NCBI GenBank assembly: GCA_963580285.1
Contig: OY757017.1
Location: 112,563,245 to 112,627,244 of the forward strand
Direction of reading: 5' to 3'
Length of the DNA: 64,000 nucleotides
Source: Lucinisca nassula
Lineage: Eukaryota > Mollusca > Bivalvia > Lucinida > Lucinidae
In this document: in pieces, positions 53,709 through 63,844 of the stretch
Layout of the letters: every line of letters begins with the position of its first letter
Position numbering within the stretch: the stretch's first letter is position 1
Notes under the pieces: generated by a model
The model's input: the letters and a program-made list of their open reading frames with translations, nothing else
What the model was told of the DNA's origin: nothing
Database searches by the model: none
Position numbers and translations under genes: made by a program

Positions 53709-54302
53709 ACAGGGTTGAGGATGTAGTCATACACCACCCTAACTTGTGCTGCCGACTGCTACATCAGAACAGCTTCATGGAAGCGCTAAATATGCTCGGT
53801 CAAAAAAGTTCCTATACCTTAAATTGCTAGTGTTACCATAGCAACTACAGACGAAAACTACGTGAAATTTGTTATGTTTTGCTAAAAGGGTTTATTTTTC
53901 AGTGCAAAAGCCCCAATTGTTTTTTTTTTTTTTTTTTTTTTTTGCTTAAACCCAACATCGTAGACTATTGGTTAAACACCCACTTTCGCAGAGAAAATCA
54001 TTAAAACGCTATGATTTAACATCCTAAAAATTAAATATACCCAATCCGTCTATTCACAAAAGATTGTAAACTTAAGTCACATCAGGCGATCACGTATTGC
54101 CCTCCGATTCTTAGTTGTGTGCAACTGCTGCTTTTAGTGGAAACCCCGTAGAAAATCGCAATCGGTAGCGCTATATGCTACATGCATTTACTGCATTATT
54201 TTATTCATCACGGTTAAAAGCGATGGGTGCAAATAACAACATTTTTTGTAATTGAAAGTGGGGGTAGGGGTGGTAATCTAGGAATTTCAATAATTAAAAA
54301 AA
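53709..54302. other. no gene; poly-T
   Basis: T24 tract at about 53920-53943. Otherwise unassigned. Confidence 0.5.
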
Positions 54303-54644
54303 ATGCGACGGAAGTAAGGGCGAGTATTGTGGCCACGTAAAATCGATTTATACACTCCCCCCCCCCCCCCACACACACACACAGTTGAATTCGTTTCACT
54401 GACCGTTCCAAGGCGGTTCTTCTGTTTCGGTTAATTTTGTTATGGCTTGTCTTGGTCTGTGTATCGCATAGATGATTTTGTTTTGGATAGCCAATTGACC
54501 ATTTTGTAGGAGAGGATTTCCGCTATTCATATTTCCATTAGGGTCTAGTTGTTTCATGTTTGTGTTTCTTTCCTTTTGGTGTCTCTGATGGGAGCTGTGG
54601 GGCTAATTGTATCGATTCCTGATCATTGCCTTCACTTCTATTTT
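54303..54644 (+). mobile_element. RT-tail, long copy
   Basis: GCGACGGAAGTAAGGGCGAG, C-run and (AC)n at 54355-54382, to GATCATTGCCTTCACTTC then TATTTT. Confidence 0.9.
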
Positions 54645-54661
54645 GCGTATAATGCAAGATC

Positions 54662-54898
54662 ATGAGATGTTGTAAAAGTAAAGTGTTATCCGATGTTCAG
54701 TGCCTATGGTCTTCCATTTTAGACATAAAAGGGATTGCGCATGCCGCAATGACCATTTTCTTGCAAAATCCTTCTAGACAAATATTGGAAGACGACTCGG
54801 GAGCCATCTTAAGCTTAGTAACTACCAGATACCTGGAAGATGTTATAATCTACTTTGGTAAAATGCCTGTTGGCAAAGATATGAGACGAATTCTGTAG
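54662..54898 (+). CDS. 78-codon ORF, unknown, doubtful
   Basis: Begins ATGAGATGTTGT 18 bp after the RT-tail 3' end and stops at TAG (54896-54898). Contains LDIKGIAHAAMTIFLQNPSR and YLEDVIIYFGKMPVGKD. The composition is protein-like and it is free of the window's repeats, unlike most ORFs here. No family recognised. It could be a terminal exon or a piece of an unseen transposon ORF. Confidence 0.2.
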   Translation: MRCCKSKVLSDVQCLWSSILDIKGIAHAAMTIFLQNPSRQILEDDSGAILSLVTTRYLEDVIIYFGKMPVGKDMRRIL

Positions 54899-55160
54899 TA
54901 AACAGTTTGTGTGTCATATTATGTCCCGCGACCTTGTTTGAGAGGAATGGTGTGCATGGAGGCGTAATCACGAATTACTCAAAAATTTTACTTTAGGTAT
55001 GCAAAGTTCTGAGAAACCTTCTGTAGCGAACATGACCACATTGTTTGTCATATTTGGTACAAATACCTTGTTTGAGATGATTGGTGTGCATGGATACATA
55101 TTCTTGAACAGCATGCGTTGTTTTTCCACACTTAAACTCTACACTAGTTGTGGCAATAGT

Positions 55161-55365
55161 CATCATGAAAACACGCCTAGATTGTAGGTACCCGTTACAA
55201 CCGCCTCGGTATTTGGTACTCGTCACCGAGGCGGTTCTAACGAGTCCCCACATTCAATATTTGGAGCAGAAATAAGAAAAATATCACAATTTTTCATCTT
55301 AAAATTTTCATTTTTTTTCGGCGATAAAGATTACAATGTATTTGTATAGGCGTGTTTTCCTAATG
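55161..55365. mobile_element. Hp1, arm b lost
   Basis: CATCATGAAAACACGCC joins directly to AGATTGTAGGTACCCG (core). The hairpin tip is enlarged (GTATTTGGTACTCGTCACC). Arm a intact, end GCGTGTTTTCCTAATG. Confidence 0.88.
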
Positions 55366-55534
55366 AATGCTGCGGATGACAAGTGAGAACCATAATTGAA
55401 TAATATTTCCAAGACATAAATACGTATGTCCATAATAATCAGATTATCCAATATGTCAGTGAAACAAGACCATTACGGTTGTCTTTGGAAAAACACAATA
55501 CAGTGTACAGTATTTCGCCAGAAACTGTCAACTG

Positions 55535-55690
55535 CCCTTCTTGAATCGGCGGGTTGAAGAGAATAACCTTAGAAAAGATTTTATGACCCATCTCCACGAA
55601 AGAATGTTGCCGAGCCAGGCAGGTATCGAACCCGCGACCTCCTGATCACCAGTCCGACGCGCATCCGTCTGAGCTACCGAGGCCGTAAGC
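55535..55690 (-). mobile_element. SINE-D, tRNA-derived
   Basis: Minus strand from about 55684: GCCTCGGTAGCTCAGACGG (A-box TAGCTCAGACGG), CTGGTGATCAG anticodon-like loop, GCGGGTTCGATACC (B-box). The acceptor ends do not pair, and a body (GGCAACATTCTTTCGTGG..) follows, so this is a SINE rather than a tRNA gene. Confidence 0.65.
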
Positions 55691-55803
55691 AGTTTGCAGT
55701 CTCGACTAATGAAGTGTGCAAGAATACTTTGGTCCCCAGCTGAAAGCATTTCGATAAGGGACTTCAGCTATGGCTAATAAAATGAAGTTGCACCAAGTAA
55801 CCT

Positions 55804-56047
55804 GGCCCGGAGGTTATAAAACTTTTTTCATGCTCAACTCAGGTGAGCATGAAATTTGTAATGCTCATAACTATTAGAATACAAACAAATCAGGCAATCT
55901 CCTTGCTCGGATCAGCACAGAATGTCATTTATCCTGCTCATAAATTTTAAAATGCCAACATTTGTGAGCATTTTAATATTTATGAGCAGGATAAATTTCA
56001 TGCTCAATTGAGTTGAGCATGAAAAAAAGTTTTACAACCTCTGGTCC
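55804..56047. mobile_element. FB12 MITE, copy b
   Basis: GGCCCGGAGGTTATAAAACT to AGTTTTACAACCTCTGGTCC. Inner palindrome TTTTAAAATGCCAACATTTG..CATTTTAATATTT around 55944-55982. Confidence 0.88.
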
Positions 56048-56288
56048 TGTTATGGTTTCCTGTTTTATGCGGCATATCGGGTAATGAAGTAATGTTTTAC
56101 CCAAAGTGTTTCGGTCTTTAACATTTCGCCCATTTAGCCCTGCAGATGCATATACATGTACCTTTGCAAATAATGAGCCGTCTTTTCCGGATTCACTTTT
56201 TGCAATCGTGTTAATCACTATGTCGGCCGATTCCCTATTTACATTAGAATGCGCGGGTTCACTTCAAAAACCCAGGGACGAAAGTGAT

Positions 56289-56553
56289 CATCACGAAAAC
56301 ACGCCTATATAATTTTGACCCCCTTGAACGCCAATTTTATATAGTAAAACTGGGATTTGCAGGGTAAACCTTATTTTTCTTATTTCTGGTCTAAAATATA
56401 GATTGCGGGTATTCGTTAGAACCGCCTCATCGAGGCGGTTCTAACGAGTATCCACAATCTATATTGTGAAAAATATCACAATTTTTCATCTTAAAATGTT
56501 CCTTTTCTCGCGTTGAATCTACAATGTATTTGTATAGACGCGTTTTCGTAATG
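56289..56553. mobile_element. Hp1, complete
   Basis: CATCACGAAAACACGCC to GACGCGTTTTCGTAATG. Stem GAACCGCCTC-ATC-GAGGCGGTTC, TATTC / GAATA outer pair. Confidence 0.9.
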
Positions 56554-56949
56554 GTAAAGCCTTTGAGATTCTGCTATAACCTCTTACATCACCAGTACAT
56601 GTATTTATTATGTCCTGACCTTCGGACGGGGCTCTGAGTACAACAATAACGACTTGAAATAATTACCGCTGTCTAGCGTAGTCGGAAAAAGAACACAATA
56701 GCTTTGGGAGAAAGTGCAGACAAAGAATATACTTTGTCATTAGCACAATGCAGTTCTGTCTGTTGCCGACTAGTATCATCGAATCTGTTCTTGTTTTATA
56801 CATATTTTATATAAAAACATATTTTATATAAAATAATGGATACAAGTGGTAACGTCTCTGCAGGATCACTAAGTATGAAGATTTTAGACACTGCTAATTG
56901 TATAATATGGGCACGTTGTTCACAAATTTAATTACTTTTTTTTTAGTTT
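56554..56949. other. no recognised feature
   Basis: Unassigned. Short ATATTTTATATAAAA direct repeats at about 56800-56830. Confidence 0.4.
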
Positions 56950-56988
56950 AAAAAAGGCACTATATCACACGGATGTGTTATCGTATTG
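56950..56988. mobile_element. Hp2 arm d fragment
   Basis: AAAAGGCACTATATCACACGG to GTGTTATCGTATTG. Confidence 0.65.
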
Positions 56989-57009
56989 AACAAATAATGA
57001 TCAGGCATT

Positions 57010-57376
57010 ATAATGCACTTCCGTATGTAACGCGACGTTTCATTGGATAACGTCAAACATTTGCGACAGTATATCCTACGATATACTGTCGGAAATCCGA
57101 CGTTATCATGTAACGTCGTTTTTTATTGGCTGGCATTTGGTTTTACACAGCTAACAGCGCTAGCCGTTTTGTGCAAAATAATACAGTTTTTAACAAAACA
57201 ACCGTATGGGGATAACTGTATTTCAAAAGTGTGATTTTGGGAGATAAATCGTCGGTTTTGAGGTCGCAAATTACGTTTAACGGCTCCGCTAACGCGTCGC
57301 CGTAAAACGAAATTTCCGACCATAAAACCTCCGATTTACCTCACCAAATCAAAATTTTGAACACAGTTATACCCTA
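57010..57376 (+). mobile_element. FB5 MITE, complete
   Basis: TATGTAACGCGACGTTTCATT, the palindrome GCGACAGTATATCCTACG / ATATACTGTCG (57062-57092), GCTAACAGCGCTAGC, then the foldback 57207-57373 (GGGGATAACTGTATTTC ... GTTATACCC). Confidence 0.85.
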
Positions 57377-57419
57377 ATTATATTTTACGCCCAAGACTAC
57401 ACAGGATAAGAAGGAGGCA

Positions 57420-57605
57420 CACAAAGCAATGGGAAAGTATCTGTCCTTTCGGCTTTCCGCTAGTGATGTTTCCATTTAGGTGTAGTTGTTTCATGTTTCT
57501 TTGGTGTCTCTTATTGGGATAGTGGGTTAATTGTATCGATTCCTGATTATTACCTTCACTTCTAATGTTTATATAAGAGGCAATCTTGATCATTGCCTTC
57601 ACTTT
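57420..57605 (+). mobile_element. RT-tail, internally rearranged
   Basis: GGGAAAGTATCTGTCCTTTCGG to TTACCTTCACTTCTAATG. A second partial 3' end (TGATCATTGCCTTCACTTTG) follows at 57585-57605. Confidence 0.8.
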
Positions 57606-58510
57606 GTAGAGTTCATGGTCTTTGGAGTCAATCCATTCCTCCGAGCGACCGGAAGTACGTCCACGCAATTGTTTTTTTTTTTTTTTTTTTTTTTTTTTTT
57701 CAAGTTCGGATACATAAAGACAGTACTGACTGGGTACCAGATCAAGAGAAAAGGGTACATTGGGCAAGGGTTTGAAACCTTTCCTTTCCGTTTTATTGTG
57801 TCTACAGAAACTTTGCAAGTATGAACTCTAGCACGCTGCAAAAGTACACCATTTGCATTTTTCCACACACTTTCTGTATAATAGCTGCACGTAATTGGTC
57901 CAAACTATTAGCATAATATTCCCCATTAATAGTCTGGCCATGAGGTAAATAGCTCTTGAATTTTGATATTCATAGACGCGACCAGTCCTTTGTTTACTCT
58001 GCTGTTTAGTTTCAAGATCAACGTGACGAACAAAGTTTCGTTCCCGGTAATAAGTCTTTCAAGAAAGTCTTCCGCACCAGATACATATCTTTTCAAATGT
58101 GACTCATACATAGAGACTCGGACAGCTCGTTGTTCCTTTTTAAGGCAGTTTCCTATCTAATTTGTTGAAAGCTTCCTCATGCCCAGCCGTTCATGCAAAT
58201 TTGTGAAAACGCTACCCTGAGAAATCACCAATCTTCTAGCCATTTCTGAAACTTTCATTCGCCTGTGTCCTGCTCGATTTTCACTGGTGACGTCAACGGT
58301 AGCGTTCCCAGGTCTTCCACAACGGTGCTCGTCTTCCAATGTTATCTGACTATTTTTAAATCAGCCACCCAATTTCTAAGAGTTGAATGTGAAGGGGCAG
58401 TCTTTCTATAAACTTGACACAATTCTTCACAAAATTCCTGGTTCGTTTTTTTTTTTTCAAAAACAGTCACTGCTCTATACACAATTTTTGAAGAAAATTA
58501 GACAACACTG
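57600..58510 (-). pseudogene. dead mariner transposase
   Basis: Minus strand, all parts in order with frameshifts: NQEFCEELCQVYRKTAPSH and TLRNWV (first HTH, about 58355-58450); EDEHRCGRPGNATVD and MKVSEMARRLVISQGSVF (second HTH, 58160-58340); GAEDFLERLITGNETLFV (about 58040-58100), where the first catalytic Asp of TGDET is Asn; INGEYYANSLDQLRAAI; LLQRARVHT, lacking the second Asp of QDNARPH; SLDLVPSQYCLY, third Asp kept. A T30 tract (57671-57700) splits the C-terminal EEWIDSKDHELYK. Two catalytic positions lost, so inactive. Confidence 0.85.
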
Positions 58511-58639
58511 ATCCTTGTCAAGCTGTTTTACCTAGCACGGACTGACCGATAATATTTTGTGTAACCATGTATAAGACATTGATGTATAACGTGGGAAAAG
58601 CTTGCACATGCCATGGGCCATTCACTTGGTAAGGCCAGT
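58511..58639. other. unassigned, may include a mariner 5' end
   Basis: The terminal repeat of the mariner should lie here, but I cannot identify it. Confidence 0.3.
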
Positions 58640-58766
58640 TAAGTAGTGAACGCCCCTGCTATGATAAAAACGCCACAAGAAGAAAGCCAAAATGACAGTT
58701 TCCCTTCCTTAAAAATTGCCAAAACAGCTATAATAAATAAATAAATAAATAAATAAATAATAGAAA
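58640..58766 (-). mobile_element. RT-tail fragment and (AAAT)n
   Basis: GAAAGCCAAAATGACAGTTTC is the family middle. (AAAT)8 lies at 58733-58762. Confidence 0.6.
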
Positions 58767-58899
58767 ATAAATATAATAAATCGTAAAATAAAATAAACAC
58801 AAGCACAATTTTAGGCGTGACAGCAGTTATCTAGTTCGACGTAGTGGTTCCGGTTTCCGTTTTAGCTTTTTAATGTTCATACCTATTCTTTTTCACAAA

Positions 58900-58996
58900 T
58901 TTTAACCCATATGGGCCAAATGACCAAACCAAGCGACATTATCAAACAATGTATATCCAGATCAGTTAAGTCTACACTGCTTGTTTAAATTGATTA
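58900..58996 (+). mobile_element. FB8 relic
   Basis: TTTTAACCCATATGGGCC and CAAACAATGTATATCCAGATC .. GTCTACACTGCTTG. Inner stem lost. Confidence 0.45.
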
Positions 58997-59020
58997 ATTG
59001 ATATTAACCAGACACCTTTA

Positions 59021-59302
59021 CATCACGTTAACAAGTCCGTGAAATGAACAACCCCTTACACGACACTTTATATAGAGAAAACTGGGGTTTAGGGGGGTAT
59101 ACATTATTTTCCTTATTTCTGTTCATAGTCATAGGTTGTGGGTACTCGTTAGAACCGCCTCAGCGAGGCGGTTCTCACGAGCATCCACAATCTATGTTTT
59201 GAGTATAAATAAGAGTACTATCACACATTTTCATCAGAAAATTCGCCGTTTTGGAGATGTAAAAATAAATGAATTATGACGCACGTGTCTGTTATCGAAA
59301 TG
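59021..59302. mobile_element. Hp2, complete
   Basis: CATCACGTTAACAAGTCC to GTGTCTGTTATCGAAATG. Stem GAACCGCCTCAGCGAGGCGG. Confidence 0.9.
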
Positions 59303-59530
59303 ATTAAGAAATGCATTTTTGGGTCGAGTGTTTGCCAATCGAGCCAAAGTTACTAAGCATAGAAACTCTTCAGTGCCAAAGTCTACGTGACTATCACTGA
59401 TCTGTAAAAAATCCAGGAAACTGTTATTTAAAGAAATTAACCGCGTTAATGTTATCGCTGTGAGGTCAGCGTGTTGTGTAATTTGGATACATGTATCAAT
59501 AGAATATTGTCAAGCATTACGAGTTTGGCT
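59303..59530. other. unoccupied relative of the 15.8 kb Hp2 site
   Basis: TTGGGTCGAGTGTTTGCC, AATCGAGCCAAAGTTACTAA and ACGTGACTATCACTGATCTG match the flanks of the 15811-16433 Hp2, without that insertion. Confidence 0.65.
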
Positions 59531-59603
59531 TTGCCAACAGTGCAGACCCATAATCAGACGCCGCTGAATGCGGTGTCTGATCAGGGTCTCCACTGTTTGC
59601 TTA
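59531..59603. mobile_element. FB8 hairpin
   Basis: GCCAACAGTGCAGACCC, stem AATCAGACGCCGC / GCGGTGTCTGATC, GGTCTCCACTGTTTGC. The tip and outer stem pair well. Confidence 0.75.
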
Positions 59604-60017
59604 CATGAAAATCTTCAGATGAAATATTGTGATATTTTTCTTATTTCTGTTCAAAACATAGATTGTAGATACTCGTAAGAACCGCCTCGACGAGGCACCG
59701 CCTCGACGAGTCGGTTCTAACGAGTACCTACAATTTTTCTTTCTGTTCAAAACATAGATTGTAGATTCTCGTTAGAACCGCCACCTCGTCGAGACGGTTC
59801 TAACGAGTACCTACAATTTATTTTTTTTCTGTTCAAAACATAGATTGTAGATTCTCGTTAGAACCACCGCCTCGACGAGTCGGTTCTTACGAGTAACTAC
59901 AATCTATGATTTTGAGCAGAAATAAGAAAACTGATGTATACCCCTGCAAACCCCACTTTTATATAGTAAAACTGGGGTTTAAGGGGGTCAATATTTTATA
60001 GGCATGTTTTCACGATG
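59604..60017. mobile_element. Hp1 with three tandem hairpin cores
   Basis: Arm a is cut to GATGAAATATTGTGATATTT. Then three hairpins, each starting TCAAAACATAGATTGTAGAT: about 59650-59742, 59750-59822, 59834-59910. Each has GTTAGAACC.. / ..GGTTCTAACGAG stems. Arm b and the end GGCATGTTTTCACGATG are intact. Confidence 0.88.
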
Positions 60018-60304
60018 CCATATGAACTCCAGTGGTGAGTTTGATATGCTCCAGCTCATAGTTTCGTGTTATCCTCGGACATATCAATTTTTCATGTGGT
60101 TTTACAGCGCCAGTAAATTGCAAAATTGAAAACCGTAATTTCATAAAGTGATTGATGTATTTCGCGTATTATTAGAGACCGGTAGGGGACACGCGAGAGA
60201 CATATGAATACGTATGTTTGAATAAAATGAAATTACAGCCCAGATGATATTGCGACAATGTCATGCGTAGAATGTTGAGTACAAGAAGCACGCTTGGAAA
60301 AATG
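60018..60304. other. no recognised feature
   Basis: Unassigned. Confidence 0.4.
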
Positions 60305-60880
60305 AATCACGCAAATACGCCTATATAGTTTTGACCCCCTTCAACCCAACTTTCATATAGTAAAATAGAAGTAGAGGCAATGATCAGGAAACGATACAAT
60401 CAACCCACTGCTCCCATCAGAGACACCAAAGGGAATGAAACACAAGCATGAAACAACATACCCTAATCGAAACATCAATAGCGGAAAGCCAAAAGGACAG
60501 TTACTTTCCAACAAAATGGCTAATAGGCTATCCAAAATAAAATTATATAAGCGACACAAACACACAAAGACAAACTATGACAAATACAAACCGCGACAGA
60601 AGAATCGCCTTGGAACCGTTAGCGGAAACGAATTCCACTGAGGGGCTTAAATCGATTTAACTGGGGTTTACAGAGGTAAACCTTATTTTTCTTATTTCTA
60701 CTCTAAAACATAGGGTGTTGGTACTCGTTAGAACCGCCTCGATGAGGCGGTTCTATCGTGTACCCTGAATCTATATTTTGAGCAGAAATAAGAAACACAT
60801 TACATATTTTCATCTTAAAATTTTCATTTTTACTGCGGTAAAATTTACAAATGTATTTATAAAGGCGTGTTTTCGTAATG
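60305..60880. mobile_element. Hp1 split by RT-tail
   Basis: AATCACGCAAATACGCC to AACTTTCATATAGTAAAA, resuming at about 60659 (TAACTGGGGTTTACAGAGG), stem GAACCGCCTC-GAT-GAGGCGGTTC, end GGCGTGTTTTCGTAATG. Confidence 0.9.
60362..60658 (-). mobile_element. RT-tail inside Hp1
   Basis: AAATAGAAGTAGAGGCAATG to CACTGAGGGGCTTAAATCG. 5'-truncated; intact 3' end. Confidence 0.9.
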
Positions 60881-61105
60881 GATTGGACTGCATGGTGCTT
60901 CTGTGCAGAACTGAAACCGACCGAACCTGAATACTGGTAAAACGTTTAGAAGGTCTATGCATAGCCCTGGAAAAGTAGTGCGAGTCAGCCATATGCCCTA
61001 GCGGCTTCTTTGGGCGATAGGGCTTGAGATGTTATTTCATCTCAATGTCGGTTAAAAGTTCTACAAAATCGGAAGCAACGTCTCCAAACTTACCTAAATA
61101 GAGAT
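60881..61105 (+). mobile_element. SINE-A, tail lost
   Basis: GATTGGACTGCATGGTGCTTC to GCAACGTCTCCAAACTTACC. It starts at the base after the Hp1 terminus. Confidence 0.75.
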
Positions 61106-61138
61106 GATGGAACGCAAAGAAACACAAATTAGAAACAC

Positions 61139-61650
61139 GCATCACGTTCATAGTTCAGCGTACTGATGACCACTGTAAAGCCCAGCTTATATAGTGAACA
61201 GAAGTAATGGCAATGATCAGGATTAGATACAGTTACATAACACCTCCCATCCAAGACACCAAAGGGAAACAAACACCAATATAAAACTACGTAATTAAAA
61301 CATCAAAAAACGGAAAGGCAAAAAGGACAGTTTCTTTCACACAAATTGGCCGAATGGCTATTCAAATATAAAAAAGAAGTTCGAAGCACATACGTGCAAA
61401 TCAAATAATAAATCAAACCAGAAGCACCGCCGTTTAAAAATCCCTGCAATTTGGAAAGAAAAACATTTACAAGTAATCACTGGCGGTATTTGTCAGAACG
61501 GTTCTAACGAGCACAGATTAAAACAAAAATAATTCTGAAAACAGTTTTTTAAGGGTATCCGTAAAACATAAAATGGGCGGTTCTACTGAGTAACCGCTAT
61601 ATACGTTTGCAACAGAAGTACGAAAACTCCAATACTATTCCCTAAAGAAA
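61139..61650. mobile_element. Hp2 relic split by RT-tail
   Basis: GCATCACGTTCATAGTTCAG to CCCAGCTTATATAGTG, RT-tail, then two stem pieces (GAACGGTTCTAACGAGCAC near 61497, GGGCGGTTCTACTGAG near 61574). Confidence 0.6.
61199..61430 (-). mobile_element. RT-tail copy, diverged
   Basis: AGAAGTAATGGCAATGATCAG to AAACCAGAAGCACCGCCG. Confidence 0.85.
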
Positions 61651-61684
61651 AAAATTCAGTGACCTGGAATATAGGTGGGGTCTA

Positions 61685-62005
61685 AATCGCGACGGAAGTA
61701 AGGGCGAGGATTGTGGCCACGTAAAATCGATTTAAGCCCCCCAGTGGAATTGGGGTTCTTCTGTGGCGGTTTATTTATGTTCACTTGTTGTTTGTTACTA
61801 CTGTGTGTATCACTTGTGTCTTTTTATTTTGGATGGCCATTTGGCTATTTTGTGGGAAAGTAACTGTCCTTAGGGCCATCCTTTGTTTAGGTTTCCATAA
61901 TGGTCTGGTCGCTTCATGTTTGTGTTTCTTTTTCTTTGGTGTCTTTGATGGGTGGAGTAAGTTAATTGTATCGATTCCTGATCTTTGTTTTACTTCTACT
62001 TTACT
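61685..62005 (+). mobile_element. RT-tail, long copy
   Basis: ATCGCGACGGAAGTAAGGGC to GATCTTTGTTTTACTTCTAC. Confidence 0.88.
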
Positions 62006-62269
62006 TATCATAAATGGTTGTGCTGTTCTAGTAAGAGATCTGCAGGGGCAACACTAATCAGAGATCATGTCTAAGAAATATTACGATACAATGCAACTAC
62101 GTGTAAAGTGAAACAACATCTGTTACTCGGAAAACGTCACGATTACTGAACACAGCCATCTCAAGCCACATAAAGGAAATAAAGAGAGTGAGACAACTGT
62201 TCTAAAGACACATCAAACACAATCATCATACGTAATGACCGCTTTGATAGGGTCATTACGACAAAAAAA

Positions 62270-62990
62270 GCAATTTCACATAATGAAAACGGAAAGCCAA
62301 AAGCACAGTTACTTTCCAAACAAAATGACCAAATGACTATTCAAAATAAAAAGATATTAGCAATGCATAAATGCAAAGTCGAACAATTACAACAAAAACC
62401 AGAATAATCACCATGGAATGGTCAGTAATATTTACACGGGGGCGGTTGGGGGTGGGGGGCGTGGTGTGGCTTAAATCGTTTACATCACGTAAACAAGTCC
62501 GTGAAATGAACACCCCTATACCCTACTTTATATAGATAAAACTGGGATTTACGGGGGTATACATTATTGTTCTTATTTCTGCTCCAAGACATAGGTTGTG
62601 GGTACTCGTTAGAACCGCCACAATGAGGCGGTTCCAACGAGCACCCGCAACCTATGTTTTCTGTTTAAATAAGAAAAATAGCACGGAGTTTTCATCAGAA
62701 AGGTAGCCAGTTTGGAGGTGTGAAAAATGCACTATATCGCACGGGTGTGTTATCGTAATGATACGTAGCCACAATCCTCGCCCTTAGTTCTGTCGTAGTG
62801 TAGACAAATAGTTTGTTCAGTCCGCATGAAGGATTTCCAACTAATCCGTGCAACAATTTCTCCGAAAACAATGCCAATGCCAGTGTAGTTTCCCACAGAA
62901 AGATACGCCTTCGTCCATGTGAAGGGATCCTACCATAGAAAATAGCCATGAGCTTCACCTGGTTTGTTCTTAGAGCCAACAGCTGCATCG
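62270..62990 (-). mobile_element. RT-tail split by Hp2, longest 5' extent
   Basis: 3' part 62278-62482 (ACGGAAAGCCAAAAGCACAG to GGCTTAAATCGTTT, extreme 3' end missing), Hp2, then 62761-62990 (TACGTAGCCACAATCCTCGC, TTTGTTCAGTCCGCATGAAG and upstream). The extended part reads YLSVGNYTGIGIVFGEIVAR and ISWKSFMRTEQ on the minus strand, with KPGEAHGYFLW and a stop before. The LHGLVGNPSCGLNKLF frame is also shared with the 38.8 kb copy. Either is possibly the C-terminus of an element-encoded or captured protein. Confidence 0.7.
62483..62760. mobile_element. Hp2, complete, inside RT-tail
   Basis: CATCACGTAAACAAGTCC to CACGGGTGTGTTATCGTAATG. Comparison with unbroken RT-tail (ATCGATTTTACGTGG) suggests TA repeated at both borders (62481-62482, 62762-62763). 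Confidence 0.92.
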
Positions 62991-63844
62991 GCTTCTTCCT
63001 AAAGAGTATCCAGCTTTCCCTGGTTTCTTCTTGGAGAAATCAACCTCATAACCATTGAACACGACAGCCACTGCTTTTGCAACAGTGTAGAGAAGCCAAC
63101 TGATCAGTCTCAACACGGTTTGACATGCAGTTTGTAATTAAATGAATACTTTATATGAAGTTATTGTATTTGTTGATGGTCAGTTGTGGTTGAACTATTT
63201 TATTCGGCAGCTTCAGTGTTCTAAAACTGTGCTCGTTCAACTGGAATTTCTAGCTGATGTTTAATGTACATTCTGTGCATGAGGCGTACCTTTTTCAGCC
63301 TCTAGCAGAAGTATATTGGTTTAAAGGAAGATTGCATTTTTAAAAGGTAACACCGGCAGCGCGCCTGTTTAATAAGATGTTTGTCATCACATAGCATCAA
63401 GAAGTTGGTGCCAGCGTCTTCCCATAACTCACATTGGCAAAAACGGGATTGGCGAAGACGCGCATCATTTTGATTTCTTTAAATCGACCCATAACTTGTG
63501 ATTTGCGATATACTTTATTTACATTATTTATGACTCCGTTTATTCCCTTGATTACCAGACGACAGACTAAGTTGCTGATTTATTTGACGGTCCTAAAATC
63601 CCGTGCAGTTTGTTGATAGTTATCATGAATTGGGCCATGGTTCTTCGAGCATCTGCGGTCAGCAAGGTCTCAAATCAGTCTGCTCACAAACTCATTCGCA
63701 ATACAACCCTCAAGCTTTGAGTCAGTAACTATCCATGTAGTGTACAGCGAAGGCTCTGTTTGTGCAGTCTGATCTGAAACTTCACTGGGCACACATTCCC
63801 GAAAACCTGTTTTCGTTTGGCATGGATAAAGTAATGTCAACAAG
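62991..63844. other. mostly unassigned; possible decayed coding stretch
   Basis: Minus strand 63130-62991 reads TVAKAVAVVFNGYEVDFSKK then KPGKAGYSL in one frame, next to the KPGEAHGYFLW stretch above. Family unknown. 63131-63844 shows nothing I can name. Confidence 0.25.

Noticed and set aside
55610..55690. tRNA gene on the minus strand
   Set aside because: A- and B-boxes are good, but acceptor ends do not pair and a SINE-like body follows.
57378..57868. Lys-rich ORFs as novel genes
   Set aside because: They are frames of the dead mariner running into a T30 tract.
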